A stretch of DNA of 64,000 nucleotides, taken from the NCBI RefSeq assembly GCF_004770745.1, contig NZ_RQGD01000020.1:1-64000 (forward strand), read 5' to 3'. Each line of letters opens with the position of its first letter. Position 1 is the stretch's first letter. Shown here piece by piece: positions 9,914 through 19,736 of the stretch. Source of the stretch: Leptospira ognonensis. GTDB lineage: Bacteria > Spirochaetota > Leptospiria > Leptospirales > Leptospiraceae. Both the position numbers and the translations under genes were made by a program. The notes beneath the pieces were generated by a model, which saw only the letters and a list, made by a program, of their open reading frames with translations, had not been told where the DNA came from and did not search any database.

Positions 9914-12900
9914 TTATTAGGAACAAAATCGGAATGACAAATAAACTCAAAATTACAGAAGTTAACAATCCGAAAACGACAACAATCCCTAAGGGTGCTT
10001 GGAATTCTGAGCCCTTCGAAATTGAAAATAGGATAGGCAACATTCCTAGAATAGTGGTCGAATTGTTCATTAGGATTGGTTTGAGAACCGTGCTAGTTGC
10101 TTTTAACAAGGCTTTCTCCGGATCAGTTGACTCTTTTAAGAAGAGATGAAAGTATTCGAAATAGAGGGTCGCATTATCCACGACAACTCCGAGTAACAAT
10201 ATAAATCCCATAAATGAACTGATATTTAGGCTTTTCCCGCTGATCAATAACGCTGGTATTGTGCCTATGAAAATGAGTGGAATGGTCGCAAGCATGACGA
10301 AGGAAGTCAGATAGGATTCGAACTGACCGGATAAAAGCATGAAGATCAAAAACAAGGCAAGAAGAAAAGATAACAAAACCTCCCGAAAAGAATCTCCTAA
10401 TTTTTCGTTTTCATCCCCGCTTCTAATCTTGATCTCACTTTTTTCAGCATAACGATTTATCAGAGTTTGAATCTCCTTTTTTAGTTGATCCACTTCTTCA
10501 TCAAATCCGATTCGAACGTGATTTACTCTTTGATTTGCGATTCGAAAAATATTTGTATCCACTGCTCGTTTTGAAATATTTATAAATTGTCCCAGATAAA
10601 CAGATTCTCCGTTAGGTGCAACAAACTGTAAATTTTGAATCTTTTCGATCGAATCAGAGGATCCTTTCTGAATGCCCAAGCGAATGGCAATCGATGTTCC
10701 GTTAACTTGAAGATCTGAGGCGTGAAGTCCTTTCAAGGAAAGTTTAACAAATGTTGAAACTTGGGAATTCGAGATTCCGAAACGAGCCATCTTGGATTGG
10801 TCATAATTGATTTGGTATTCGCTTGCTTTCGTTTCACTACCGAGAGTAACCCAGAAAACACCAGATAGAGTTAAAAGCTTATCTTTCAACAAGGCTCCAG
10901 TTTCAGCAAGTTCAGCCAATTCGTCCGAAATGATATCAAAGACAAGAATCGATTTTTTTTCAGAAAGAAGTTCCCCCAAAACATTTTCCCTCGCCTCAAA
11001 AATCACTTTTACTCCTTCAAACTTAGAAAGCCGATTCCTGAATCTTTCCACTACTTCCTTTGTAGTTTCATTTCTGCTTTCTCGCAACTGCAGAATCATT
11101 TCGGCCTCATTTGATTCAGCAACCGCAGTCGGATTCAAACGCAAATTTTCCTCAGAACCGCCTAATGTTGTCAAAATGGACTCGATAGATCTATCCTGTA
11201 AGAGAGAGGTTTCCAGATACGCAACAAATTGAGATAAAGAATCTAAATCACTTCCTGGAGGCAATTCAATCTGGATTGATATAACTCCGGTATCAATACT
11301 TGGCATATATTCTTTTGTTAACCAAGGAATCAGCATGAGACTCAGAAAAAATAATAGGAGTAGCGTAGAAAGAAAAAGCGTTTTGGCTTTGATAAGCGAA
11401 GAGAGAAACCTGTGAAATATTTTTATAATTTTCTCCTCTTGGTAAATTTTAAAAATAAATATATTGGATGTCACCGTTTTCCTATACTTATAAAGATAAC
11501 TCGCCAATAGAGGTATAAATAAAATTGCTGTCATGAGACTAAAAGTAAGTGTGATGATAATCGAGAGTGCCATCTCACGGAAGATAATCCCAAGTGTACT
11601 TTTTATAAAACCGATGGGCAAAAAGACTATGATCGTTGTTGTGGTCGCTGAGAAGACAGAAGGTAAAACTTCCATTGTCCCTGCCAATATAGAATCATTT
11701 AATTTACTTTTAGTTTTTAAATTACGTTCGATGCCACTCAATACGACATTGCTAGAATCAAAAAGCATACCAATTCCTAAGGCAAGTCCTCCAAGACTCA
11801 TCATATTGAAACCAATACCGAGAGAACGAAAGACAAGGAAACTTGGAAGTAAGGTGACCGGTATCGTAAATAATAGAATGGATGGACTCTCGAAATTTTT
11901 TAGAATGATAAGCAATGCAAAATAGGCCAGTATTGCTCCAATCACTAAATTCAGATAGAGTCCGTTTAATGATTCCTTAATGAATATCGATTCATCGTAA
12001 CTGATCACTCCTTTAATCTCTTTGGAATACGTGCGATTGATTTGATTGACGACCAAACCAACTTCCTCAGCGATTTTCACAGTATTTTTGCCGGGCTCAC
12101 GATACAGAGAGAGAATGACGGCTTCTTTGCCGTTATATTTCGCAAAACCACTTCGAGTTTTATACGTTTCAGTAATTTTTGAAATGTCGCCAAGTTTTGT
12201 ATAACTAGTTTCCTGGCTCTGTATGATCAAATTCTCCAGATGGTTTTTTGTTTTAAATTCACCTAACAGACGAACAGGTAAATCTTTGTTTCCAAATGGT
12301 AGGTGACCTGCTGGAAAATTTTTATTATTCGAACTGATGAGTTGAGGTAATTCGTTGGCTTGGATTTTATATGCACGCAGTCGTTTCGGATCAATCTCAA
12401 CAAAAATTTCCTTTTCATGACCTCCTCTAATTTCAACGAGAGCAATTCCGTCAATCCGCTCAAAATAGAGTTTTATTTGCTCATTGATAAAGCCCCTTAA
12501 ATTTTTCTCATCACCGAGTGCTTCAGAATTAAAAACAATTTCCAAAAATGCCTTTTTCGTAGGATCAAATTTTGAAACTAATGGTTTTGATGCTTCGTAA
12601 GGTAAAACATCCCGAATCAGATCCAGTTTTTCCCTTATTTCTAAGATCGCGTAACCCATATCAGTTCCATTTTTAAATCTGAGGTAAACAAACGAATTTC
12701 CTTCTTTGGAATTGGATTCTACTTTTTCTACACCTTGGATCGTACCTACTATTTGAGAAATTGGTTTCGTGATGATACTTTCAATCTCCTCTGCGGAGGC
12801 ATTTGGAAATGAAGTAATTATGGTGAGCTGTGGAAATTCAATGTTTGGGAGTAGGCTTAAGGGAATATCTTTAAGAGCGATCAAACCAAATAAGCAGACT

Positions 12901-12965
12901 CCTAGATAAAACATCAAACTGGCAATGCGACGCTCTAATATCAGCTTAATGAGATCTGAAATCAT
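9879..12965 (-). CDS. RND-family efflux transporter (inner-membrane pump)
   Basis: Full-length (1028 residues) pump of the AcrB/MdtC (HAE1) type: TM1 near residues 13-30, then LPNIEFPQLTIITSFPNASAEEIES, porter domains, TM4 carrying GLALGIGMLFDSS with the relay Asp at residue 403 (the second Asp of AcrB is Ser here, a tolerated variation), and a second half with LLGVVVDNATLYFEY. Such pumps exchange protons for substrates taken from the periplasm or outer leaflet and work with a periplasmic adaptor and a TolC channel, both encoded in the same operon. The start overlaps the adaptor stop (ATGA, 4 nt), indicating translational coupling. Substrate unknown. Confidence 0.92.
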   Translation of the reverse strand: MISDLIKLILERRIASLMFYLGVCLFGLIALKDIPLSLLPNIEFPQLTIITSFPNASAEEIESIITKPISQIVGTIQGVEKVESNSKEGNSFVYLRFKNGTDMGYAILEIREKLDLIRDVLPYEASKPLVSKFDPTKKAFLEIVFNSEALGDEKNLRGFINEQIKLYFERIDGIALVEIRGGHEKEIFVEIDPKRLRAYKIQANELPQLISSNNKNFPAGHLPFGNKDLPVRLLGEFKTKNHLENLIIQSQETSYTKLGDISKITETYKTRSGFAKYNGKEAVILSLYREPGKNTVKIAEEVGLVVNQINRTYSKEIKGVISYDESIFIKESLNGLYLNLVIGAILAYFALLIILKNFESPSILLFTIPVTLLPSFLVFRSLGIGFNMMSLGGLALGIGMLFDSSNVVLSGIERNLKTKSKLNDSILAGTMEVLPSVFSATTTTIIVFLPIGFIKSTLGIIFREMALSIIITLTFSLMTAILFIPLLASYLYKYRKTVTSNIFIFKIYQEEKIIKIFHRFLSSLIKAKTLFLSTLLLLFFLSLMLIPWLTKEYMPSIDTGVISIQIELPPGSDLDSLSQFVAYLETSLLQDRSIESILTTLGGSEENLRLNPTAVAESNEAEMILQLRESRNETTKEVVERFRNRLSKFEGVKVIFEARENVLGELLSEKKSILVFDIISDELAELAETGALLKDKLLTLSGVFWVTLGSETKASEYQINYDQSKMARFGISNSQVSTFVKLSLKGLHASDLQVNGTSIAIRLGIQKGSSDSIEKIQNLQFVAPNGESVYLGQFINISKRAVDTNIFRIANQRVNHVRIGFDEEVDQLKKEIQTLINRYAEKSEIKIRSGDENEKLGDSFREVLLSFLLALFLIFMLLSGQFESYLTSFVMLATIPLIFIGTIPALLISGKSLNISSFMGFILLLGVVVDNATLYFEYFHLFLKESTDPEKALLKATSTVLKPILMNNSTTILGMLPILFSISKGSEFQAPLGIVVVFGLLTSVILSLFVIPILFLIIEKRKSSSFVP

Positions 12966-14464
12966 TGAAATTTCGGAACTACTGTGATTCCATCATATAA
13001 GCGGCTTAATGGGCTGAGGATAACAACCTCTCCCTCACTTAATCCTTGTTTTATTTGAATTCGATCCTCCCTCTTTTCTCCAAATTTTACGCGCTGCTTT
13101 ATGGCTTTGCGGTCCTTCATCACGTAAATATCTCCTTCCTCCTCTTCCAAGGATGCAATGGCAGATAAAGGAATGAAAATCACATTTTGAATTTCTCCAA
13201 TCTTAACATCAGCGCGGACAAACATGCCCGGCTTTAAATCAACTTGCTTGCCTGAAAGTTCAAGCTTGGCATCAACCGTATGTGATTTTTGGTCAACAAG
13301 CGGGTTTATCTTTTTTAAAACTCCTTTATAGTTTTTATCTGGAAGAGAATCGACGGAAATATTTGCGATTTGACCTTGCTTAATTTTTCCGAGATCTCCT
13401 TCATTTACGGCAAAGGAAACGTAAAGTCCTTGGCTAGAAATTACCGTGATTATTGGTTGCTGGCCTCCTCCCGCATTAATGAGTTCACCGGTTGTTCTAT
13501 GGATACGAGCGATCAAACCGTCTATGGGAGAATACAAAACTGCCTCTTTGATGAGCATCTCCGTTGTTCTTAAATTTACCTCACTCGCTTTTAAGTTGGT
13601 TGCGGCAACTTCCATTTCCGAATGTTCCAATCGAGTGCTAAGGGTCTTTAGAAGTTCGATCTTTTCTTTTTTTAAATTAGGAAGCGCATAACCGGCATCA
13701 GTAATATCTTCATCACGAATTCCGACAAGAATCATATCTAAATCCCTTCTGGCGTTGTTTGCAGCAACTTCTCTCGCATGCAATTCCAGCTTCAGATTTT
13801 CATATTCTTCTAAGGCTATCACACCTTCATTGAAGAGAATCTCTTTTTTCCGAACAATCTCCATAAGCCTGAGGTATTCTTCATTTGTTTTGTTATAGAC
13901 TGCGTTTCTTTTATCCGCCTCACCCAATTTGATTTCTAAATTTTTCCTCGCTATCTCGTATTTATCCTTGGATAATTGATAAAGAGCCTTGGCGGAATCA
14001 TGAGACGCTTTTTGTTTTGCTAAATCCAATTCGAATGTCAGACTATCAAGTTTTACGAGTGGACTCCCCTTTTTGATCCTCTCGCCCTCTTTAACGTATA
14101 TTGTTTCGATACGACCGCTAACTTTGGAGTGTACCTCTACTCTTTCCAGTGGCTCCAAAACTGCAGAATAACTCATTATGGGAGTTATAGATTCCTCTTT
14201 GATTGTCTGCGTTTGAACGCTTAATCCTTCTGCACCTATTTGTGAACTCGCTTCATCTTTATTTTTTGTTAGATTGTCATAGTATGAACTTATTGAGAGA
14301 TGTTTTGAATAAAAGATTCGATTGAAAAATGGTAACTTCGCACGAAGGCCAGACCAGGTCAAATTAGTATAAAGGATTGTAATGCCTAGATAGATAAGTG
14401 TACTCACCACTAGTTTCGAAACGAAGGGAATTTTAGTCAGAAAGATAAATTTTTCCCTTATCAT
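12962..14464 (-). CDS. RND periplasmic adaptor (membrane fusion protein, HlyD/AcrA type)
   Basis: Inner-membrane-anchored adaptor linking the RND pump to the outer-membrane channel. There is one N-terminal membrane span (LVVSTLIYLGITILYT), then the split lipoyl/barrel-sandwich motif (VEVHSKVSGRIETIYVKEGERIKKGSPLVKLD), a long alpha-helical hairpin with repeated heptads (~residues 165-320), the second lipoyl half (LYSPIDGLIARIHRTTGELI), a beta-barrel domain and a membrane-proximal domain. At ~500 residues it is longer than typical AcrA (~390), mostly from the N-terminal ~100 residues before the lipoyl domain. The ATG at 14464 is chosen because it follows a GGGAA site and starts just after the upstream stop; the longer reading would need a TTG start. 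Confidence 0.9.
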   Translation of the reverse strand: MIREKFIFLTKIPFVSKLVVSTLIYLGITILYTNLTWSGLRAKLPFFNRIFYSKHLSISSYYDNLTKNKDEASSQIGAEGLSVQTQTIKEESITPIMSYSAVLEPLERVEVHSKVSGRIETIYVKEGERIKKGSPLVKLDSLTFELDLAKQKASHDSAKALYQLSKDKYEIARKNLEIKLGEADKRNAVYNKTNEEYLRLMEIVRKKEILFNEGVIALEEYENLKLELHAREVAANNARRDLDMILVGIRDEDITDAGYALPNLKKEKIELLKTLSTRLEHSEMEVAATNLKASEVNLRTTEMLIKEAVLYSPIDGLIARIHRTTGELINAGGGQQPIITVISSQGLYVSFAVNEGDLGKIKQGQIANISVDSLPDKNYKGVLKKINPLVDQKSHTVDAKLELSGKQVDLKPGMFVRADVKIGEIQNVIFIPLSAIASLEEEEGDIYVMKDRKAIKQRVKFGEKREDRIQIKQGLSEGEVVILSPLSRLYDGITVVPKFQ

Positions 14465-14465
14465 C

Positions 14466-15146
14466 TTAGATTCCCGTGACAATTCCAAAAATGAAATAGA
14501 CGATTAAACTAAAGGGAACCAACCAAGAAAATGCCCCTCTTCTCTTATTCTGTCCAAAATAGCTATACGACCCTTTCACAAATATCCGCGTGGAAAAAAT
14601 AGTCCCAAGGATGAACATAAATATCCATATCGATACTAACAGACTAAAGACAAATATTGATGCATTTTCATTAAAGGGGAAGATCGTATTGGCAATGAAG
14701 ACAATGTAGAGGCAAGCAAGCAGAATCGACATTCCATGTAGACACAAGCCCATATGGACACGAAAGCTTCGTTTCCCTTCCTCCAAAAATCGAGCAAAAG
14801 CATAACTTAAAATTGATGTAAGTAACAAGATGATACTAAAGGAAGCAAGCACATACAACACATTCCAGGGATAAGAATTTAAAACTAAACTGAAAGAACT
14901 GTATCCTTTTTTCTCAAAATCCAATCTTATCATTTCATTTAAATTTGCGAAATAAGGATATCCTAAAAGGTAAATGAAAATGTAGATACCGACATAGAGC
15001 AAATAGGTGTAGACAAATAATTTAAGACCGAAGAGGAAAATTTCCTTTTCCGTTTTGTTCCTTTCATATACAACACTAAAATTAGGCGTAAAAAGATTCT
15101 TACATTGCTCTATATGGTATCCAATGGATAATACTTGTTTCATCAT
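14466..15146 (-). CDS. Multi-spanning membrane protein (Yip1-like), exporter-operon accessory
   Basis: A 226-residue protein with about five hydrophobic spans (e.g. LFVYTYLLYVGIYIFIYLL, VLASFSIILLLTSILSYAF, LVPFSLIVYFIFGIVTG). The general layout, a polar N-terminus followed by five spans, resembles the Yip1/DUF1282 superfamily, but no diagnostic motif is visible, so the family call is tentative. It sits inside the exporter operon: its start is 2 nt after the TPR lipoprotein stop (site AGAGGAAA), and its stop is immediately before the adaptor start. A role in assembly or lipid supply of the exporter is inference from position only. Confidence 0.6.
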   Translation of the reverse strand: MMKQVLSIGYHIEQCKNLFTPNFSVVYERNKTEKEIFLFGLKLFVYTYLLYVGIYIFIYLLGYPYFANLNEMIRLDFEKKGYSSFSLVLNSYPWNVLYVLASFSIILLLTSILSYAFARFLEEGKRSFRVHMGLCLHGMSILLACLYIVFIANTIFPFNENASIFVFSLLVSIWIFMFILGTIFSTRIFVKGSYSYFGQNKRRGAFSWLVPFSLIVYFIFGIVTGI

Positions 15147-15147
15147 T

Positions 15148-15735
15148 TTATTTCCTCTTTTTCTCTTCGTTAAAAAATGCTAATCTTGACTGGTGGAATT
15201 GAACTTTTTCTTCGATGCCTAAGCGTTGGTAGATCCGATGGAGTTCTTTATGCGAAAGTATGATCACATCGGTTTCTTGTACAATCCTCTCATAACATTG
15301 TATTGCTTCTGGAATTTTTCCTAACTCCTCATGCAATTTGGCAGAAAGGAGAAGCAATTCTAGATTCGAACTATCTTTGTTCAAGGCTGCCCCTACTTCC
15401 TCTAACATTTTTGATCGATCTTTTTGGTAAAAAAAATCAGATTTGATTTTTAAGAGGAAGGCCTGATAGCCATAGGTATCATCATCTAACAAAGAAGAGA
15501 ATATCTGACTTGCTTTTAAAAAATGTCCTTGGTAAAATTCGATTTTGCCGAGATACAGTGAGACATCTTTGTAATTCGGTTCGTAGGAATTTACATTCGT
15601 GAACTTTTTTTTAGCGCCCTCAAGTCTCCCCTTTATATATTCCAGCTTTCCCAGCTCATATTCCTGTTTCAGATCCGTGTTGTGATCCGAGCACGAAGAA
15701 AGCATTACAATCAATACAAGAAGGGAAACTTTCAT
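15148..15735 (-). CDS. TPR-type lipoprotein
   Basis: Short signal peptide with lipobox LSSC (Cys15), then ~175 residues of helical repeats with tetratricopeptide character (YELGKLEYIKGRLEGAKKKF; LGKIEFYQGHFLKASQIF; AKLHEELGKIPEAIQCYERI). TPR repeats mediate protein-protein contacts; a periplasmic or outer-membrane-anchored scaffold for the exporter is a reasonable inference from its operon position. Its ATG overlaps the stop of the preceding lipoprotein gene (ATGA). Confidence 0.75.
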   Translation of the reverse strand: MKVSLLVLIVMLSSCSDHNTDLKQEYELGKLEYIKGRLEGAKKKFTNVNSYEPNYKDVSLYLGKIEFYQGHFLKASQIFSSLLDDDTYGYQAFLLKIKSDFFYQKDRSKMLEEVGAALNKDSSNLELLLLSAKLHEELGKIPEAIQCYERIVQETDVIILSHKELHRIYQRLGIEEKVQFHQSRLAFFNEEKKRK

Positions 15736-16328
15736 TTGTTTGGTACCTCACGTGTATTTTTCGCCAATGCGGCGGCCACTGTTCGCAATTGTTCCGATTC
15801 TTTTAAGGAATCACGAACAGACTGCGAATGGATCATCTTGAGGATATTGCCTTCGTGATCAAAAACGTTTAAAAAGATTAAGTGATTCTGCTTTTCAGGT
15901 GATACCATATCTCCCGCATGGATAGAGTATATGCCTTGGATAAAATAATCGAAATGGTTGCTCTCAAAGAGAGATTGAATATCTGCTTTTTCCAAAAGTC
16001 TTTCGGAGGCAAATTGGATCTGGTTACTCTCACCTGCACTGCTCCTAAGGCTCGAGGGTAGTGATGAACGTTCGTTTCTTATTTCCACCTCTCTTTTTAC
16101 TGGTTGGCTCGAATGATTTATGATTGAAACTCCATTTTGCATCAGTTCGAAAATATAAAGCTCTCGAAAATCGAGAGCCACCGTTTTGGGAGTCCTGTAG
16201 TCCCGAGCAATGACAGGTCCTATCAAATATTTTTGATTCGATGCATTTAGATGTATCGCCGAACGAACATGATACCCTTGTCCGTAACAGGCCATCAGAA
16301 AGAAGGAACAAAAAATTGAAAATTTCAT
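15732..16328 (-). CDS. Hypothetical lipoprotein in exporter operon
   Basis: Predicted lipoprotein: MKFSIFCSFFLMAC with Cys14 as the likely lipid attachment site. The remaining ~185 residues have no recognised domain, though the pattern of a repeated beta-strand/helix with a C-terminal LRTVAAALAKNTREV helix resembles the small periplasmic lipoproteins that assemble with envelope machines. The start codon follows directly on the stop of the Ig-repeat lipoprotein gene, and its end overlaps the next gene by 4 nt, so it is clearly part of the same transcription unit. Confidence 0.6.
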   Translation of the reverse strand: MKFSIFCSFFLMACYGQGYHVRSAIHLNASNQKYLIGPVIARDYRTPKTVALDFRELYIFELMQNGVSIINHSSQPVKREVEIRNERSSLPSSLRSSAGESNQIQFASERLLEKADIQSLFESNHFDYFIQGIYSIHAGDMVSPEKQNHLIFLNVFDHEGNILKMIHSQSVRDSLKESEQLRTVAAALAKNTREVPNK

Positions 16329-18116
16329 CTATTTTGCCTCCATACTAAAATGAAATGAGGAAGAAAGCGGAACTTGGAGAACATCCCTCGCAGTCGTATC
16401 GACTGTGATCATATAAAAAGGATAGCCCGATTGTGTATCGTCTGAGCGTAATAAATTGAAGTCTCCCAAGGTGGAAGCATTACCAAACGCCGACGAACCA
16501 TTGCAAGATGCTTCAAGTTCTGAAAATATTAAATTGATCACCCTGCAACCGTAAGGATATGAGGATTGACAATCTTCCCAGTTCCAACTTGCAAGCTGAA
16601 GGATCGTACCGGGTGGGGAAAGGCGTCTTAGGCGGATCGCATTTACCGTCTGGTTTAGATCCATATAATTCGAGAATATGATTCGAAAATTATCCGTGTT
16701 ACTGTCGGCGCAAGAAGCGGAAGAGCCAATCGAACCACTTCCGGAATCTCCTGCACGAAATTGATATGCTGATGCGGAAAGTAAAGGCAAGGTATGATCC
16801 CAGAAACAATGGCCAGAGAGCCAGTTCCCTCCTAGAGCGTTTCCAGTTCCAGGAAGTGAGGTCGCGCATCCTTGTGATGCAACTCCTATCGCTTGTACAG
16901 TCGGAGCCTCATTGGCTCGTCCACCCGCCGCAAAACTATAAATAGATGCCGCTTCCACGTAGACTCTATCGACTGTGACAGCACCCGTACCTACGCTTAC
17001 TGTATACCGTGTCCCATAACTAAGTTTTACATCAGGAACAAATGTCAGGGAGCGATTGTCTGTCGACCAAGAATAGGTTCCAGTGAGATTGGGCGAAATT
17101 GTGATGCTTGCTTGCGTTTGTATCTGATTCATGGCTCTTGAAAAAGTGATACGAATCGGATTCGAAGTTGGATTTCCCAAACAAGCGTTTGCAATGGCAG
17201 TTGTTGTTAAGTCTGCACTGGCGGCCACTCCCTGCAAACAATTCGACAAGGTATCAGCCTTTAACGTAAGGCTCGAGATCACTGGTAATAAATTTCCTGT
17301 GCCCACGTAAAAACTACCCGAAACGGGAGCTTGGAGTTTGATACCTTGGACATCCGTGCTTTGAGTAGATAAATTAAAATGAATCCTAGTTTTATAGACA
17401 AAAGGAAAATCAGGTAACACCCGCAATACTGTATCGGAGATCCATGTGTAACTTCCCATTAAGGAGGGAGAAAAAACGAGCGCGGCCATCGTTGCCTGCT
17501 TATCCATAGGCCGTGAAAAACGAAATATGATAGTATTCCCAATTGGAGTTCCCATACAAACATTGGTTAGTGAATCAGAAAGGAGATTGCTTTGAGTGGG
17601 TGAATCTCCGTTGCATCCTTCCGTCGTTCCAGTATGTATTAAAACTTCGCTTAGCGCGGGATAGGATCCTGCGGTTCCCGCTTCTCCAATAGAAAAAGAG
17701 GCACTTTGGATTTCGCGCAAATCGCTCCCACTCTTGGATTCACAATTTTTTGTTAATGTATAAGTATAGGTTCCATAATTCCAACTTGTTGAGGGAGTGA
17801 AGGTTAAACTATAATCAGTAAGTTCAAAATATCCCTGGGTGTTCGGTGCTATGGAAAAACTTTGCACACATGAATTAACGTTCATGGGTTTATCAAATAG
17901 GATTACAATTTTTTGCGAGCGAGGCAGACCAGTATCACCCATTCCAGGTATGGCCGATAAGACCTTCGGAGATTCGTCATTGGGAAGGAGCGTAAGCATC
18001 TTTTCAGTATCAGAATTCAAATGTTTACAGGAAAAATAGATATGCGCACAAAAAATCATCAGAAGATAAGACACCGTATTATTCATGTTACTCTTCCAAA
18101 AAGAAAGGATATTCAT
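16329..18116 (-). CDS. Ig-like (SbsA/Big_5) repeat lipoprotein
   Basis: Lipoprotein signal ending in IYFSC, followed by at least three Big_5-type bacterial Ig-like repeats. Each carries the family pattern 'I.F.RPM......SF.I.P.L.G.Y.W' and a 'TFVPD..L.YGT.Y...' strand (e.g. ILFDKPMNVNSCVQSFSIAP; FRFSRPMDKQATMAALVFSP; ITFSRAMNQIQTQASITISP). Several Cys residues in the repeats may form disulfides. Such repeats are stalk or binding modules on the cell surface or in the periplasm. The start is ambiguous: ATG 18116 (site AAGGA, supplies a basic n-region) or ATG 18086 (site GGAAGAG, directly after the tolC stop). It lies between tolC and the rest of the exporter operon, which suggests a dedicated partner of this exporter. 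Confidence 0.8.
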   Translation of the reverse strand: MNILSFWKSNMNNTVSYLLMIFCAHIYFSCKHLNSDTEKMLTLLPNDESPKVLSAIPGMGDTGLPRSQKIVILFDKPMNVNSCVQSFSIAPNTQGYFELTDYSLTFTPSTSWNYGTYTYTLTKNCESKSGSDLREIQSASFSIGEAGTAGSYPALSEVLIHTGTTEGCNGDSPTQSNLLSDSLTNVCMGTPIGNTIIFRFSRPMDKQATMAALVFSPSLMGSYTWISDTVLRVLPDFPFVYKTRIHFNLSTQSTDVQGIKLQAPVSGSFYVGTGNLLPVISSLTLKADTLSNCLQGVAASADLTTTAIANACLGNPTSNPIRITFSRAMNQIQTQASITISPNLTGTYSWSTDNRSLTFVPDVKLSYGTRYTVSVGTGAVTVDRVYVEAASIYSFAAGGRANEAPTVQAIGVASQGCATSLPGTGNALGGNWLSGHCFWDHTLPLLSASAYQFRAGDSGSGSIGSSASCADSNTDNFRIIFSNYMDLNQTVNAIRLRRLSPPGTILQLASWNWEDCQSSYPYGCRVINLIFSELEASCNGSSAFGNASTLGDFNLLRSDDTQSGYPFYMITVDTTARDVLQVPLSSSFHFSMEAK

Positions 18117-19665
18117 ATTTTTTCCTTACCGACTTCGATTCGATTTTCTGTTTGTATTCCAAATCATTTCCCGAATTATTAGATCGATTCTCATTCTTTA
18201 AGAGTTCAAAAAGAACAGAATTGCCCTTATCTTTTTTGATTTCAAAAAAATTAATTTCCTCCTTTGCAATGGAAGTCGCATAACAATATTCGATACCCGA
18301 TTCCAAATAACTTGCGAGTGAGGAAGTGACTTCCTCCACAGATTTAATCAGCTCAGATTCTGCGCTAAGCAGATCGACTTCTTTTAGAAAGCCGATTGCG
18401 AACTTAGCTTGGACCGAATTCCAGGTACGCAAAGATAACAGAAATTTTGAATTCGCAAGAGAGAGGAGCTGCCAAGCTTCGATCCATTTTTCCTTGGATT
18501 TAAAGGCTTCCGCCTGCAATGAAATTTCAGTTAATTTACTTGTTCGAAGGGCATCCGAAAGTGCGATTTTACCTTCATAGATCTTTCTACTATAACTCAA
18601 ATCATCAAAAAGATTTAGTGTATTGCTATTAAAAGCATTTTCGCCCCTCCCAACGAACTGAGGCCCAAAACCAGGAATTCTTTGGATGCCTGTTCCGTCG
18701 GTTTGAATCCCATAATTTGTACTCGTTTGGTTGGTAGAACTTCCCAATTGCGTTTGCACCGAAAAACTAAATCCATACACTTCATTTTTAACAGGAAGCG
18801 CTCCGTTCACATTCTCCCCATAATAACCACCTACCGAGATTTTCGGCTTCCAGTGATTATCCATAATTTCCGTTCTGGTTCTCAAATTCTCGATGGCAAT
18901 TCTTGATTTTTTGATTTCTGGTTTATCGCTGATGATACGGAATTCATCACCAAAGCTGAGATTAGGTGGGAAGAAAACATAATCACGAACTAGGGAATCT
19001 TTGATGACAATCGGAGTGTCTAAGGGCAAATTTAGCAGTCTCTTGATCTCAATCTCATTCTGCAAATGTAAAGATTTTGCCTTAAGCAATTTTAATTCAA
19101 GTTCCTGGACTTTATTTGCGATTTCAATCTCTTGTAAATCAGTAAGAAAGCCCTCTCTTCTTTCTAATTTTGCGTCCTTTAATTGTCTGATTGTCCTTTC
19201 GTATGATTTCGTGTAAGCAAACGATTTTGTTTCGCTGGCGATTAACCTAACATAGGCTTTGCGAATCTCCAGTAGGAGTTTTTCCCTGGCAATTTTCCAG
19301 TCCTCGTGATTGAGAAGTTCCTGCAATTTTACAGATTCAATTTCAAGCGAGGTTTCTCCACCATCAAATAGCAGCTGGTTCAATTGGAGACGGATGTCAT
19401 TGTATTGGCTGTCCGGTTGGTTTACGTTTGCGTTTTTTAGGCCAAAGTAACTGATTCCTACTCTAGGGAGAAAGTTTCTCCACTTTTCTGTAGCCAGCAT
19501 TTTGAAAACTTCCCGTCTGTCTTTTAAGCTCGCAAGAATCACACTATTCGTCAGTCCCACTGCCTCCGCTCCTTCCATGTCCAAGGGCAGCGCACTCTCT
19601 CCCGATAGATCCAGAGCCAAGAGAGTGATAACGAGTAGGATGCATGTTAGGCTTTCCAGATTCAT
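18088..19665 (-). CDS. TolC-like outer-membrane efflux channel
   Basis: Outer-membrane factor family (OEP): signal peptide (LTCILLVITLLALDLSGESA), then two structural repeats of long coiled helices and short strands. Recognisable pieces are ILASLKDRREVFKMLATEKWRNFLPRV near residue 45 (the usual 'A...NP.L.A......A....LP.v..s' position), LNQLLFDGG (matching 'l.q.LFDGG'), and a long heptad segment ~residues 110-200. At 525 residues it is slightly longer than E. coli TolC. As first gene of the operon with adaptor and pumps it completes a tripartite exporter. The Lys-rich C-terminal tail is unusual for this family. Confidence 0.88.
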   Translation of the reverse strand: MNLESLTCILLVITLLALDLSGESALPLDMEGAEAVGLTNSVILASLKDRREVFKMLATEKWRNFLPRVGISYFGLKNANVNQPDSQYNDIRLQLNQLLFDGGETSLEIESVKLQELLNHEDWKIAREKLLLEIRKAYVRLIASETKSFAYTKSYERTIRQLKDAKLERREGFLTDLQEIEIANKVQELELKLLKAKSLHLQNEIEIKRLLNLPLDTPIVIKDSLVRDYVFFPPNLSFGDEFRIISDKPEIKKSRIAIENLRTRTEIMDNHWKPKISVGGYYGENVNGALPVKNEVYGFSFSVQTQLGSSTNQTSTNYGIQTDGTGIQRIPGFGPQFVGRGENAFNSNTLNLFDDLSYSRKIYEGKIALSDALRTSKLTEISLQAEAFKSKEKWIEAWQLLSLANSKFLLSLRTWNSVQAKFAIGFLKEVDLLSAESELIKSVEEVTSSLASYLESGIEYCYATSIAKEEINFFEIKKDKGNSVLFELLKNENRSNNSGNDLEYKQKIESKSVRKKYEYPFFLEE

Positions 19666-19736
19666 CTATCTAGAAGAGGGAAGGAAATTCGAATTATTCC
19701 AAATTATTGCCTTTTTTTTGAAAAAAATCTGCAAAG

